From an uncultured Prevotella sp. (GTDB lineage: Bacteria > Bacteroidota > Bacteroidia > Bacteroidales > Bacteroidaceae), in assembly GCA_900550365.1 (NCBI GenBank), contig URRR01000031.1:1-30265 (forward strand): a stretch of DNA of 30,265 nt. Direction: 5' to 3'. Position 1 is the first letter of the stretch; the number at the start of each line of letters is the position of its first letter. Below are positions 1 through 8,304 of this stretch, one piece after another. The translations under genes were made by a program, and so were the position numbers. The notes beneath the pieces were generated by a model. That model was not told the origin of the DNA and did not search any database. It was given only the letters and a program-made list of their open reading frames with translations.

Positions 1-47
1 AGAAGTTAAAGCCATATGCTTTGTTGTTTGCAAGGCAAATATGCCTT
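1..47. repeat. Family A intergenic repeat, partial copy at window edge
   Basis: The first bases (AGAAGTTAAAGCC, then a TGCTTTGTTGTTTGC stretch) are the reverse complement, with few differences, of the sequence at about 5180-5215. The same AGAAGTTA/AACTTCT unit recurs at 7590-7835 and 27820-27885. The copy is cut by the window start, so its full length is unknown. Confidence 0.6.
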
Positions 48-339
48 AACATTATACACCTGAATTGCGGATGAACCTCTTTGGGAAAATTACCGATTAT
101 GACGCGTCCTGCCGCCGCATATCGGCCTCGTTCTACTTATATATGAGTATGCCGCCCGGATACCTACATTTAGGTATCAGCAGGCCGCCGGCAGGCGGAT
201 TGACGGCCGTTTCCGGAAAAACAGAACAATCTGTTTTCAGTTGTTGACAATCTGTTCTTTTTTGAGGACAGGTGCTATCCTTATTTCTTATTACAGGCCG
301 TTGTCATGACAATGAGGCATTTTTACCGATTTTTAAGTA
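48..339. other. Gene-free upstream region with candidate operator sites
   Basis: No convincing gene is seen; a 60-codon ORF here has no recognisable features. The stretch holds an 8-bp inverted repeat, GATACCTA (159-166) / TAGGTATC (171-178), and the 10-bp direct repeat ACAATCTGTT at 226-235 and 247-256, exactly 21 bp apart. AGAACA (223-228) / TGTTCT (253-258) is followed by a T-run and could be a weak terminator for a gene before the window. A perfect 12-bp palindrome, TTGTCATGACAA, lies at 301-312, just upstream of the porin promoter. The regulatory roles are inference. Confidence 0.4.
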
Positions 340-370
340 TTGCTAACATCTTGCGGTTATTGTACTTTTG
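340..370 (+). promoter_or_regulatory. Bacteroidetes-type promoter for the porin operon
   Basis: TTG at 340-342 and TACTTTTG at 363-370 are separated by 20 nt. This matches the Bacteroidetes primary sigma consensus (-33 TTTG/TTG, -7 TAnnTTTG). The porin start codon at 409 lies 38 nt beyond the -7 element, giving a leader of roughly 30 nt. Confidence 0.75.
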
Positions 371-408
371 CAGCGGTAAAAGTAACTATAAACTTCAAAA
401 TTTGTAAA

Positions 409-1719
409 ATGAAAACACTTAGGAAAACATTGTCGGTATGTATTGTTGCCGTGTGCAGTCTCATGGCAAGTACGGCCATGGCACAGGTTTCGGCAGCCGA
501 CAGCGTCTACCAGCATGCCAAGGGCAACCGCCTCAGCGTTGGCGGATACGGCGAGATAGCCTATTCGCGCAACTTCTACAGCGACAACCCCTTCAGGTAT
601 TCCAATCCTTCTTATTATAAGAACGACCCCTCTCACGGCCGTTTTGACATTCCCCACGCCGTAGTTTATCTCGGCTATGACTTCGGCAAAGGCTGGAGCG
701 TGGGCATGGAAATCGAGTTTGAGCACGGCGGCAGCGGCGGCGCGATAGAGAAGGAGGCCGAGGAAGGCGGCGAATGGGAGGCCGAGACCGAGAAAGGCGG
801 CGAGGTAGAGCTGGAGCAGTTCTGGATTCAGAAGTCGTTCGCGAAGTGGGCCAACATCCGCTTCGGCCATATCGTGGTGCCCTTCGGACTTACCAACGCT
901 CATCACGAGCCGCTCAACTTCTTCACCGTTTACCGCCCCGAAGGCGAGCGTACAATCATTCCGAGCACCTGGCATCAGACCGGTATCTCGTTCTGGGGAC
1001 GCTCCGGCGACTTCCGTTACGAGCTGCAGTTCACCGGAGGACTTGACGCCATGATGTTCGACCGCACTTACTGGATTGGCAAAGGAGCACAAAGCCCGTG
1101 GGAGTTTGAGGTTGCCAACAAGTTCGGACTTCTTGCCCGCATCGACAACTACACCATTCCCGGCCTGCGTCTCGGCCTTAGCGGATACTATGGAAAGACA
1201 ATGCACAACACATTCCCTCATGACCTCGAGACCGACGGCAACCGTTACAAGGACCTCGACGGCAACATCTTCCTCGGTTCTTTTGACTTCACGTATAACG
1301 ACCACAACTGGATTGCGCGCGGATATGCCGACTACGGCTATATCAGTGACGCCCAGGCTATCAGCGCCATCAAGGCTAACCAGTCTTCAGGCACGTCTCC
1401 TTACCGCAAGACAGCTTTCGGCTCACATGCCGTAGCGGTAAGCGTTGAGGCCGGTTATGACGTGTTCTCACAGTTCCACAAGCTCCACCGCAGCGGTCAG
1501 AAGCTGTACGTCTTCGGCCACTATGAGTACTATGATTCTTACGTTCACAACATAACCAACAACTACACGACAAAGAACATCGTGGCGGCAGGTATCAACT
1601 ATTACCCGATACCCCAGATTGCGGTCAAGGCTGAGTACAACTACCGCTTCCTGAAGAGCAAGTATAACGACGAGCCCGCACTCAACATAGGCGTTGCTTA
1701 CGAAGGTTTCTTCCTTTAA
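409..1719 (+). CDS. Outer-membrane porin (OprO/P-like beta-barrel)
   Basis: A 436-residue protein predicted to form a beta-barrel pore in the outer membrane. The start at 409 is chosen because it begins a clean signal peptide (MKTLRKTL... with cleavage after AMA, about residue 25) and sits just after the promoter; an in-frame ATG at 340 would lie inside the promoter. The mature part alternates aromatic/polar residues (GGYGEIAYSRNFY, WSVGMEIEFEHGG, FWIQKSFAKW, NIRFGHIVVPFG) as in Bacteroidetes porins related to phosphate-selective OprO/OprP. Residues 114-136 are extremely acidic (11 Glu in 23), possibly a cation-binding loop. It is followed after 65 nt by an imelysin-like gene, so passage of iron or another metal is a reasonable guess, but the substrate cannot be read from the sequence. 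Confidence 0.85.
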   Translation: MKTLRKTLSVCIVAVCSLMASTAMAQVSAADSVYQHAKGNRLSVGGYGEIAYSRNFYSDNPFRYSNPSYYKNDPSHGRFDIPHAVVYLGYDFGKGWSVGMEIEFEHGGSGGAIEKEAEEGGEWEAETEKGGEVELEQFWIQKSFAKWANIRFGHIVVPFGLTNAHHEPLNFFTVYRPEGERTIIPSTWHQTGISFWGRSGDFRYELQFTGGLDAMMFDRTYWIGKGAQSPWEFEVANKFGLLARIDNYTIPGLRLGLSGYYGKTMHNTFPHDLETDGNRYKDLDGNIFLGSFDFTYNDHNWIARGYADYGYISDAQAISAIKANQSSGTSPYRKTAFGSHAVAVSVEAGYDVFSQFHKLHRSGQKLYVFGHYEYYDSYVHNITNNYTTKNIVAAGINYYPIPQIAVKAEYNYRFLKSKYNDEPALNIGVAYEGFFL

Positions 1720-1784
1720 ATCATGTGATGTTTCAATATAATAAAGGGTAACGATACAGATAACCAATTAATTCATAACAAAAA

Positions 1785-3125
1785 ATGAAACGTATATCAA
1801 ATTACTTGACAATGCTCTTGTTCGGAGCATTTGCCGTTACAGCGTTCACTGCATGTAGCGATGACGACAACGACGGGGGCAATTCCGGCACCGGCGACAT
1901 GGACAGGGAGAATCCCACGATAACCAACCAGTGGAGTGGCATACAGTCACAGATGTGGGAGGTTGCCAACCAATACGTTAACGCCGTGGTTTACCCGACG
2001 TACAAGAATCTTGCAAACAGCGCCGACGAGCTGTACCAGAGCGCTGTAGAAATGCAGGAGAAATACACAGCCGGACAACTTACTGATAATGATGTAGCTG
2101 AAACCTGCGAGAAATTCAAGGCTGCCCGAGAGTACTGGGAGAAGAGTGAGGCGTTCCTGTTCGGTGCCGCTACCGACTTTAACATTGACCCTCACATGGA
2201 CTCTTGGCCTCTCGACCAGGGCCAGATGGCATCTTTCCTGTCTAATCAGACAATGATTGACGGCCTTTACAGCAGCGACCCGATTGCTTTCGTGAACCAG
2301 AATAACGCTAACTTCGACACCGCCCTCGGTTTCCACGGCATCGAGTTCGTGCTCTTCCGTAACGGTGCGCCGCGTCCTGCAGCCGCTTATGACGGCATCG
2401 AAGACCACTCGAGCTTCGCCAACGTCAGCGTAGAGTGCAGACACGAGCTGGCCTTCCTCGTAGCCGTTGCAGGCGACGTGCGTGACAACTGCTACCGCCT
2501 TGAGGTGTCATGGTGCGGCCTTCAGGCTAACACAGCCCACATGGCACGTGTCACAGAGCTTGGAGTGATGACCCATGCGCTTGACAATAACGGCTTCTAC
2601 TATGGCGCAGACATGCTTCTCGCAGGTCTTGACGGCAGCTCATATGCTTCAATCAATGATGCTCTTGTAACCGTAGTAGGACCTTCAGGATGCGGTAACA
2701 TCGCGAACGAGGTGGCCAGCCAGAAGATAGGTCAGGCTTATCGTGTGGCTACCGGAGCGCCTTCGCTCGACCCGAACGAGCCTGACGCAATCGACTACAT
2801 CGAGTCTCCTTACAGCAAGCGCTCATATATTGACTACCGCGACAACATCTACAGCATCAAGAACAGCCTTTACGGCAACATCGACCAGAGCTCTGCTAAC
2901 AGCAATTCAGTGATGACTCTCCTCAGAAACAACGGTTATGAGGGCGTTGATGACCTGCAGGCAGCTCTTGACGACGCCATCAACAAGCTGACAATCTGTG
3001 TCAACAGCGGCATCGCTTTCGTTGATGATCCGGGTGCACAGCAGGCAGGTGACGCCATGGAGGCTGTCGACAACCTCAACGATGAGCTTGAGGCTGCGTC
3101 ACAGTGGATATCAAGACAATATTAA
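1785..3125 (+). CDS. Imelysin-like (M75/EfeO-like) surface lipoprotein
   Basis: A 446-residue lipoprotein. The signal peptide ends in a lipobox (FTAC, Cys24), and the following SDDDND resembles the Bacteroidetes lipoprotein export signal, so the protein is probably exposed on the cell surface. The imelysin GxHxxE motif is present as GFHGIE at residues 182-187. The helical, Gln/Glu/Asp-rich sequence and length fit the imelysin/ICMP family, which includes the EfeO iron-uptake component; family members are thought to bind iron or haem rather than act as peptidases. It lies between a porin and a di-haem DUF1111 protein, the classical imelysin neighbour. The 65-nt gap to the porin suggests co-transcription. 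The ligand is inferred from family and context only. Confidence 0.88.
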   Translation: MKRISNYLTMLLFGAFAVTAFTACSDDDNDGGNSGTGDMDRENPTITNQWSGIQSQMWEVANQYVNAVVYPTYKNLANSADELYQSAVEMQEKYTAGQLTDNDVAETCEKFKAAREYWEKSEAFLFGAATDFNIDPHMDSWPLDQGQMASFLSNQTMIDGLYSSDPIAFVNQNNANFDTALGFHGIEFVLFRNGAPRPAAAYDGIEDHSSFANVSVECRHELAFLVAVAGDVRDNCYRLEVSWCGLQANTAHMARVTELGVMTHALDNNGFYYGADMLLAGLDGSSYASINDALVTVVGPSGCGNIANEVASQKIGQAYRVATGAPSLDPNEPDAIDYIESPYSKRSYIDYRDNIYSIKNSLYGNIDQSSANSNSVMTLLRNNGYEGVDDLQAALDDAINKLTICVNSGIAFVDDPGAQQAGDAMEAVDNLNDELEAASQWISRQY

Positions 3126-3266
3126 AGAAGTATCCTCCGGATACTCTGGAGGCCTACGGCCGTGCGCTCTGTAGCGTGTGTATAACCCACTGATGCAGGC
3201 GCATGGCTGTATGGCGTTTGATAAATAAAGACTGGATTAGGTACAAAAACATTAAAAAAACATTGT
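3126..3266 (+). other. 141-nt gap with imperfect hairpin
   Basis: The gap contains CCTCC...GGAGG (about 3135-3153) followed by GGCC TAC GGCC, imperfect hairpins without a clear T-run. No TAnnTTTG promoter was found. The gap may attenuate or process the transcript between the imelysin and cytochrome genes, but nothing decisive is seen. Confidence 0.25.
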
Positions 3267-4991
3267 ATGATGAAAAACATTTTTTATCCTTTGGCTGTCG
3301 CGTCGGCCATCTTCGCGCTGTCAGCATGTTCTGATGACGAGACCACGGGACTGCGGGTTGAGACTGACGCCAATTACGTAGGTACTGAACAGGGCAACTT
3401 CACGGCTGCCGAGTGGTATCCCGGCGGTGAGCTTGGAACCACTGACAACGTGCTCGCGGGATGTTATGAGGACGAGACTCCGGCAACGGTGCAGCTCGGA
3501 CTTATGGACGAATTCAACGAGGGCGAGATGATTTTCGAGCGCAGTGTGACTATCAACACGCCGCCGTTCAAGGGTCTCGGTCCGGCCAGTACACGCCGTT
3601 CATGCCTTGACTGCCACCCGAGCTACGGCCACGGTAAGCGCTTTGACACGTACCAGACGGCCTACGGAAACGGCAACGGATACCTGCTCGTAATTTATCA
3701 CCCCACCGAGCCCGGCTCAAACGACGGTGCGTATATCAGTGAAGTTACGGCAATGCCGCAGACACAGGCCGTCTCGCCCTTCCTGCCGCCTATCGACGAG
3801 AGTCAGATACAAATGCATTGGGAGAATGTAGAAACAATGGAGAGCGGGCTGCCGATGCAGTTCCCTGACGGCGAGAAATACAGTCTGATATATCCGGTGG
3901 TGAGCATTCCGCAGTCAGCATTCAACACAAGCCCGAAGCCTGACAACATCGAGGTACGTCTTGAGTCGACAATCGGCATCATAGGAACAGGTCTGCTCGA
4001 CGCTATCGAGGAAGATGACATCAAGCAGCAGTACGCCAGCACGGCCAAGTATTACGCCGACCAGGGCCTTGACGTGTCTGAATATGTCAACCCGAACTAC
4101 TGGGACGCGGCTGCTAACGACTTCGCCGCAGGCGCATGGTACACCACTTTCGGCAGCGCAGGCGTGCTCGCAGACAACAGTCCGGCTCCCTCACGCATGG
4201 TCAAGAGGTTCACTTACGCCCTGACGCGTGCCACACTTCAGGACGGCCCCGGTGCCAACGCGGTGTGGAACATCACTAACGTGACACGTCCCGACCGCCC
4301 GAAACTCTACACTACTGACGCCTGGGCACTGGCCATGTCAGAGAATTCTGACGTGATAAGCGCAATCAAGGCCGACCCGACATCGCCCTATTATGCCGAC
4401 ACTGACGAAGAGATTGCAGAGAAAGTGCGCAACCTTCTCAGCCCGAACACTGACCAGTTTAACAACCAGTGGTACAACTTTGAGCCTGACATGACCACCG
4501 ACCAGTTCTATGCCCTCATGGTATGGCACCGCGGACTGTCAATACCGCGCGCACGTAACCTCAACGACCCCGAGGTGCAGCGTGGCAAGGAGCTGTTCAT
4601 GGAGATGGGTTGTGCGAGCTGCCACCGCCCCTCTTGGAAGACCGGCGACGACAATTACTGGACTCCGGCGTGCATAGCCGGCAGACCGTTGCCCCGCTAT
4701 CAGAACCAGACCATATGGCCGTACAGCGACATGATGCAGCACAAGCTCTACATGAAGAACGACATCCACGGCTCATGGTGCCGCACTACGCCGCTCTGGG
4801 GACGCGGACTGTCACGTGTGAACACGGGCGCTGAGGATCGTCTGCACGACTGCCGTGCACGCAACGAGGTAGAGGCTATCATGTGGCATGCTTACAGCAA
4901 GAAGAGCCACGCATACAAGTCGGCCGAGCAGTTCTATAATCTGCCGAAGGCAGACCGCGACGCTGTGGTTAAGTTCCTGCAGTCGATATAA
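3267..4991 (+). CDS. Di-haem oxidoreductase lipoprotein (DUF1111, COG3488)
   Basis: A 574-residue lipoprotein with two c-type haem motifs, CLDCH at 113-117 and CASCH at 449-453. The first lies in GLGPASTRRSCLDCH, very close to the DUF1111 pattern. DUF1111 proteins (COG3488) are related to MauG/CcpA di-haem peroxidases and are regularly encoded beside imelysin-like proteins. A lipobox (LSAC, Cys21) followed by SDDET suggests lipidation and surface export. It probably catalyses an electron-transfer step, perhaps changing the redox state of iron handled by the neighbouring imelysin; this is inference. Haem attachment would need the CcsBA encoded next. Two adjacent ATGs (3267 and 3270) are equally possible starts. 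Confidence 0.88.
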   Translation: MMKNIFYPLAVASAIFALSACSDDETTGLRVETDANYVGTEQGNFTAAEWYPGGELGTTDNVLAGCYEDETPATVQLGLMDEFNEGEMIFERSVTINTPPFKGLGPASTRRSCLDCHPSYGHGKRFDTYQTAYGNGNGYLLVIYHPTEPGSNDGAYISEVTAMPQTQAVSPFLPPIDESQIQMHWENVETMESGLPMQFPDGEKYSLIYPVVSIPQSAFNTSPKPDNIEVRLESTIGIIGTGLLDAIEEDDIKQQYASTAKYYADQGLDVSEYVNPNYWDAAANDFAAGAWYTTFGSAGVLADNSPAPSRMVKRFTYALTRATLQDGPGANAVWNITNVTRPDRPKLYTTDAWALAMSENSDVISAIKADPTSPYYADTDEEIAEKVRNLLSPNTDQFNNQWYNFEPDMTTDQFYALMVWHRGLSIPRARNLNDPEVQRGKELFMEMGCASCHRPSWKTGDDNYWTPACIAGRPLPRYQNQTIWPYSDMMQHKLYMKNDIHGSWCRTTPLWGRGLSRVNTGAEDRLHDCRARNEVEAIMWHAYSKKSHAYKSAEQFYNLPKADRDAVVKFLQSI

Positions 4992-5082
4992 GCCGTATGA
5001 CGGCACAATCGGAGCTTAAATCGCGCTGATTTGTATGTCGCTGATAATCAATTACTTATAAAGTCTTAGTCAATGCATTTCC

Positions 5083-5174
5083 AAAAGGCCGTCTTTTAGC
5101 CTCTAAAAGACGGCCTTTTACACTGCAAAAGACGACCTTTCGTCTTGCAAAAGACGGTCTTTTGCAAGACAAGT
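5083..5174. repeat. Family B hairpin repeat (AAAAGGCCGTCTTTT type)
   Basis: A perfect 17-bp stem, AAAAGGCCGTCTTTTAG at 5083-5099 against 5103-5119, encloses a 3-nt loop. A second palindromic unit, GCAAAAGACGGTCTTTTGC (about 5149-5167), follows. It lies about 90 nt after the DUF1111 stop codon and may act as a transcription terminator or stabilise the 3' end. Related copies occur at 9944-10034, 23931-24001 and 29665-29735. Confidence 0.7.
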
Positions 5175-5179
5175 AAACC

Positions 5180-5310
5180 GCCGTGCAAACAACAAAGCAT
5201 TTGGCTTTAACTTCTAACGCCCGCAGGGCGTGATAACTTCTATAACTTCTTTAACTACTAAATCCAACTCCCGCAGGGCGTGATAACTTCTCTAACTTCT
5301 GTAAATTCTA
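5180..5310. repeat. Family A repeat, two units
   Basis: AACTTCTAACGCCCGCAGGG (about 5209-5228) continues with CGTGATAACTTCT; a second unit lacking the first bases ends near 5292. The unit holds a small hairpin, CGCCC-GCA-GGGCG. It fills the space directly before the CcsBA start codon, so the ccsBA leader is partly made of repeat. Confidence 0.7.
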
Positions 5311-5320
5311 TATAAAAAAC

Positions 5321-7582
5321 ATGCTGAACAAGATACTTTTTGCGTTTTATATCATCGTAGTTGCTGTTATGGCGGCGGCCACTTTCTATGAGAAATACCA
5401 CGGCACGGAGGCTGTCCAGGCGTCGGTTTACGGCTCGTGGTGGTTCACCTGCCTGTGGGCTGTGCTCGCCTTGGCTGCCATTATATATTTTGTAAGGCGG
5501 CGGGTGAGGCGCGTTTCCGTCGTAATGCTGCATCTCTCGTTCGCCGTCATACTGCTCGGCGCGCTGCTGACGCACCTCACCGCATGGCAGGGAGCTGTGC
5601 GCCTGCGCCTCGGCGAGACGGTAAAGACGTATTACGAGAACGTGCCCGGGGGTGACGTCATCGAAAGAAAACTGCCCTTCGAGCTGACGCTGAAGTCGTT
5701 TGACGTGAAATATCACGACGGCACACGCGCCGAAGCTGACTATGTAACGCGCTTTACACTGACCGACAAAGGCGGCACGCAGGAGGCTGAAGTGTCGATG
5801 AACAACATATATGAGCACAACTCCGTGCGCTTCTATCAGTCGTCTTACGACCCTGACATGCGTGGAAGCATACTCGCGCTGAACTCCGACCCGTGGGGCA
5901 TTCCTGTCACTTACGCCGGCTACGGGCTGCTGTTCGTCTCGCTGCTGTGGATGCTCGTCGACCCGAAAGGGGCTTTCCGCCGGCTCTTCAAGAGTGAACT
6001 GATGCGCCGCGGAGTGCTCACCGTGGCCGTGCTCTGCGCCTTTTCTTATTCTGCCGGAGCTGCCACTACATTACCGAAAGAGACCGCTGACCGCCTCGGC
6101 CGCCTCTACATACTTTACAATAACCGCGTATGCCCGTTGCAGACGTTCGCCTCTGACTTCACCCGTAAGCTCTGCGGCAGCGCCGGTTACAAGGATTACA
6201 CGCCCGAGCAGGTGCTCGCCGGCTTTATATTCTACGGCGATGAGTGGAGCGCCGAGCCTGTTGTCAAGGTTAAGGGCGGTCCGCTTAAAGACGCGCTTCA
6301 GCTGCCCGCGCGCTGCTCTGTGAACACGTTTTTCAATAAAGTGATGGGCGGATACATCCTCGGGCCTTACCTTAACGAATACTATCATGGGCAAAACGAC
6401 AAGTTCCACCAGCAGGTTGCCGACGTTGACGACCGCCTGATGATGATTATGGAGCTGCGTCGCGGCACGCTGCTGTGCGTCTTTCCCGTCACGTCTGGCG
6501 GCAAGACGCACTGGTATTCGCCGACTGAGAACATCACTGACAGTCTCGTCAGCGGGCCGCAACGTAAGTATATCCAGGGCGTTTTCTCGCTGATTTACGG
6601 TGAAGTGCTGGCCGGGCATTACGCCAATGTTGACAAGATATTGGATAAAATGCTGGTTTACCAGCAGCAGAACGCCGGCACTACATTGCCCACAGCTATG
6701 CAGACAAAGGCCGAAAGAATGTATAACGCCGTGCCGTTTGCCACAATTTTGTTCATGGTAAACCTCACTTTGGGCATCGTTTTGCTTGCCGTAACGATAG
6801 TGCTCATGATAAAACGGAGTAAAAACAGCGGTGATTACCGGCGTGAAAAGCGCTATACAAAGGTGTTTACGGCCGCCGGAGCGTCGCTGCTCGGCCTCTC
6901 CCTGCTCGCCCTTACGCTGTGCATCGCGCTCAGATGGATAATTGGCGGCCGTGTGCCAATGGGCAACGGATACGAGACAATGTTGCTTGTTGCGTGGTTT
7001 GTCATGGTGCTTGCCTTCGTCGCAGCCCGCCGTTTCCGCATCGCTCTGCCGTTCGGACTGCTCATGTCGGGCTTCTTCCTGCTTGTTTCCCACATCAATC
7101 AGATGGACCCCGAGATAACTCATCTCATGCCGGTGCTGTCGTCTCCGCTGCTCAGTGTACACGTATCGGTCATCATGATGTCGTTCGCGCTGCTCTCGCT
7201 GACGTTCGTCTGCGGCCTAACAGCGCTCCTTCTGCGCCTCTTCCGCGGGCGAAACGCCGCAGGCCTTGCCGGTCAGACGGAGTCTCTTATGCTGCTTTCG
7301 CGCCTGCTGTTATATCCCGCCCTGACTCTGCTCGGCATCGGAATATTCGTCGGAGCGATATGGGCCAACGTGTCGTGGGGCGCTTACTGGAGTTGGGACG
7401 CTAAGGAGGTGTGGGGCCTTATCACGTTCATGATTTACGCCATAGCCGCCCATGAAGCCTCGCTTCCTTTCCTCCGCCGTCCCCTCGGCTACCATACGTT
7501 CATGACACTGGCCTTCCTCACTATCGTGATGACTTACTTCGGAGTAAACTATTTCTTAGGAGGAATGCACTCGTATGCGTGA
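5321..7582 (+). CDS. ccsBA: Fused cytochrome c biogenesis protein CcsBA (ResB-CcsA)
   Basis: A 753-residue polytopic membrane protein that exports haem and ligates it to CXXCH motifs of c-type cytochromes (System II). The N-terminal ResB/CcsB-like part has membrane segments near residues 4-20, 38-55, 67-85 and 195-212, with His71 in LHLSFAVILLG. A large extracytoplasmic region (about 225-470) follows. The CcsA part (about 472-753) has the GNGYETMLL motif, His614, His711 and the WWD haem-handling motif (W681, W686, W690, W692, D693, W698; WGAYWSWDAKEVW). Length and order match fused CcsBA proteins. It lies 329 nt after the di-haem DUF1111 gene, separated by repeats, and would mature that protein. 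Confidence 0.92.
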   Translation: MLNKILFAFYIIVVAVMAAATFYEKYHGTEAVQASVYGSWWFTCLWAVLALAAIIYFVRRRVRRVSVVMLHLSFAVILLGALLTHLTAWQGAVRLRLGETVKTYYENVPGGDVIERKLPFELTLKSFDVKYHDGTRAEADYVTRFTLTDKGGTQEAEVSMNNIYEHNSVRFYQSSYDPDMRGSILALNSDPWGIPVTYAGYGLLFVSLLWMLVDPKGAFRRLFKSELMRRGVLTVAVLCAFSYSAGAATTLPKETADRLGRLYILYNNRVCPLQTFASDFTRKLCGSAGYKDYTPEQVLAGFIFYGDEWSAEPVVKVKGGPLKDALQLPARCSVNTFFNKVMGGYILGPYLNEYYHGQNDKFHQQVADVDDRLMMIMELRRGTLLCVFPVTSGGKTHWYSPTENITDSLVSGPQRKYIQGVFSLIYGEVLAGHYANVDKILDKMLVYQQQNAGTTLPTAMQTKAERMYNAVPFATILFMVNLTLGIVLLAVTIVLMIKRSKNSGDYRREKRYTKVFTAAGASLLGLSLLALTLCIALRWIIGGRVPMGNGYETMLLVAWFVMVLAFVAARRFRIALPFGLLMSGFFLLVSHINQMDPEITHLMPVLSSPLLSVHVSVIMMSFALLSLTFVCGLTALLLRLFRGRNAAGLAGQTESLMLLSRLLLYPALTLLGIGIFVGAIWANVSWGAYWSWDAKEVWGLITFMIYAIAAHEASLPFLRRPLGYHTFMTLAFLTIVMTYFGVNYFLGGMHSYA

Positions 7583-7589
7583 GATTTTT

Positions 7590-7835
7590 TAAGAAGTTAT
7601 AGAAGTTAGAGAAGTTATCACTCGCTGCGCTCGTTAGAAGTTAGAGCCAATAGCTTAAGAAGTTATAGAAGTTTTGTTTAGAAGTTAAAGAAGTTAGAGA
7701 AGTTATCACGCCCTGCGGGCGTTAGAAGTTAGAGCCATATGCTTCGCTAATTAAGGTAACCAACGTAATAAACAGCAATAGTATTGGCTTTAACTTCTAA
7801 CGCCCGAAGGGCGTGATAACTTCTTTAACTTCTAT
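7590..7835. repeat. Family A repeat cluster, three cores in both orientations
   Basis: The whole gap between the converging ccsBA and recX genes is repeat. There are cores at about 7612-7646 (variant CTCGCTGCGCTCG), 7701-7733 (CGCCCTGCGGGCG) and 7795-7830 (CGCCCGAAGGGCG). Runs of AGAAGTTATAGAAGTTAGAG link them. The first two face one way and the third the other, so the cluster is a large imperfect inverted repeat. No gene fits here. Confidence 0.75.
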
Positions 7836-7841
7836 ACATTC

Positions 7842-8300
7842 TTAGAGATAAATCTCCTCGCTGGCCTCCTCCGCCGTAAATCCGCGGCTCGCGGCGAACC
7901 TCATCAGCTTCATTTTAAGCGCGTATTCGCTGTCGGCCTTTGTGCTTTTACGCTTCGTTTGGATGAGCTGACGCAGTATTCCGAGGTATTCGTCACGGTC
8001 AATCTCGTCGAGAGCGGCGGCTATCACGTCGTCAGGAATGCGCTTCATGCGCAGTGCCTGCGCCACTTTCAGGCGTCCCCACTTGTTATATCTCACCTTA
8101 TCTCGCACGAAAGCACGGCTGTAACGGTCGTCGTCGACGTACTTGTTTTTTATCAGACGCTCCATTACACGCGCCTGAACGTCCTCCGGAACCTGCCAGC
8201 GGCGCATCTTTTCGGTCATCTCATACTGGCAATGCTCGGCCCGGGCGCACATCGCCGAGAGCTTTTTGAAAGCCTGTTCTTCCGTTATCTGTATGTCCAT
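7842..8300 (-). CDS. recX: Regulatory protein RecX
   Basis: RecX binds RecA and limits its recombinase activity. The product has about 152 residues and the RecX tandem three-helix pattern: LSAMCARAEHCQYEMTEKMRRW, then VMERLIKNKYVDDDRYSRAFVRDK, then WGRLKVAQALRMKRIPDDVI. I prefer the ATG at 8300 because MDIQITEEQAF aligns with usual RecX starts and follows the prmC stop by 4 nt; an in-frame ATG at 8318 overlaps prmC and would add six residues. It is the last gene of a compact minus-strand cluster. Confidence 0.85.
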   Translation of the reverse strand: MDIQITEEQAFKKLSAMCARAEHCQYEMTEKMRRWQVPEDVQARVMERLIKNKYVDDDRYSRAFVRDKVRYNKWGRLKVAQALRMKRIPDDVIAAALDEIDRDEYLGILRQLIQTKRKSTKADSEYALKMKLMRFAASRGFTAEEASEEIYL

Positions 8301-8304
8301 TGTC

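Noticed and set aside
65..247. 60-codon ORF near the left edge
   Set aside because: No family features, no promoter, and it overlaps direct and inverted repeats of the upstream region.
343..1305. 320-codon minus-strand ORF opposite the porin
   Set aside because: It is antisense to a porin with clear signal peptide and promoter; no recognisable domain.
6071..7162. 363-codon minus-strand ORF opposite ccsBA
   Set aside because: Low-complexity His/Arg/Gln-rich composition typical of an antisense frame; CcsBA is unambiguous on the other strand.
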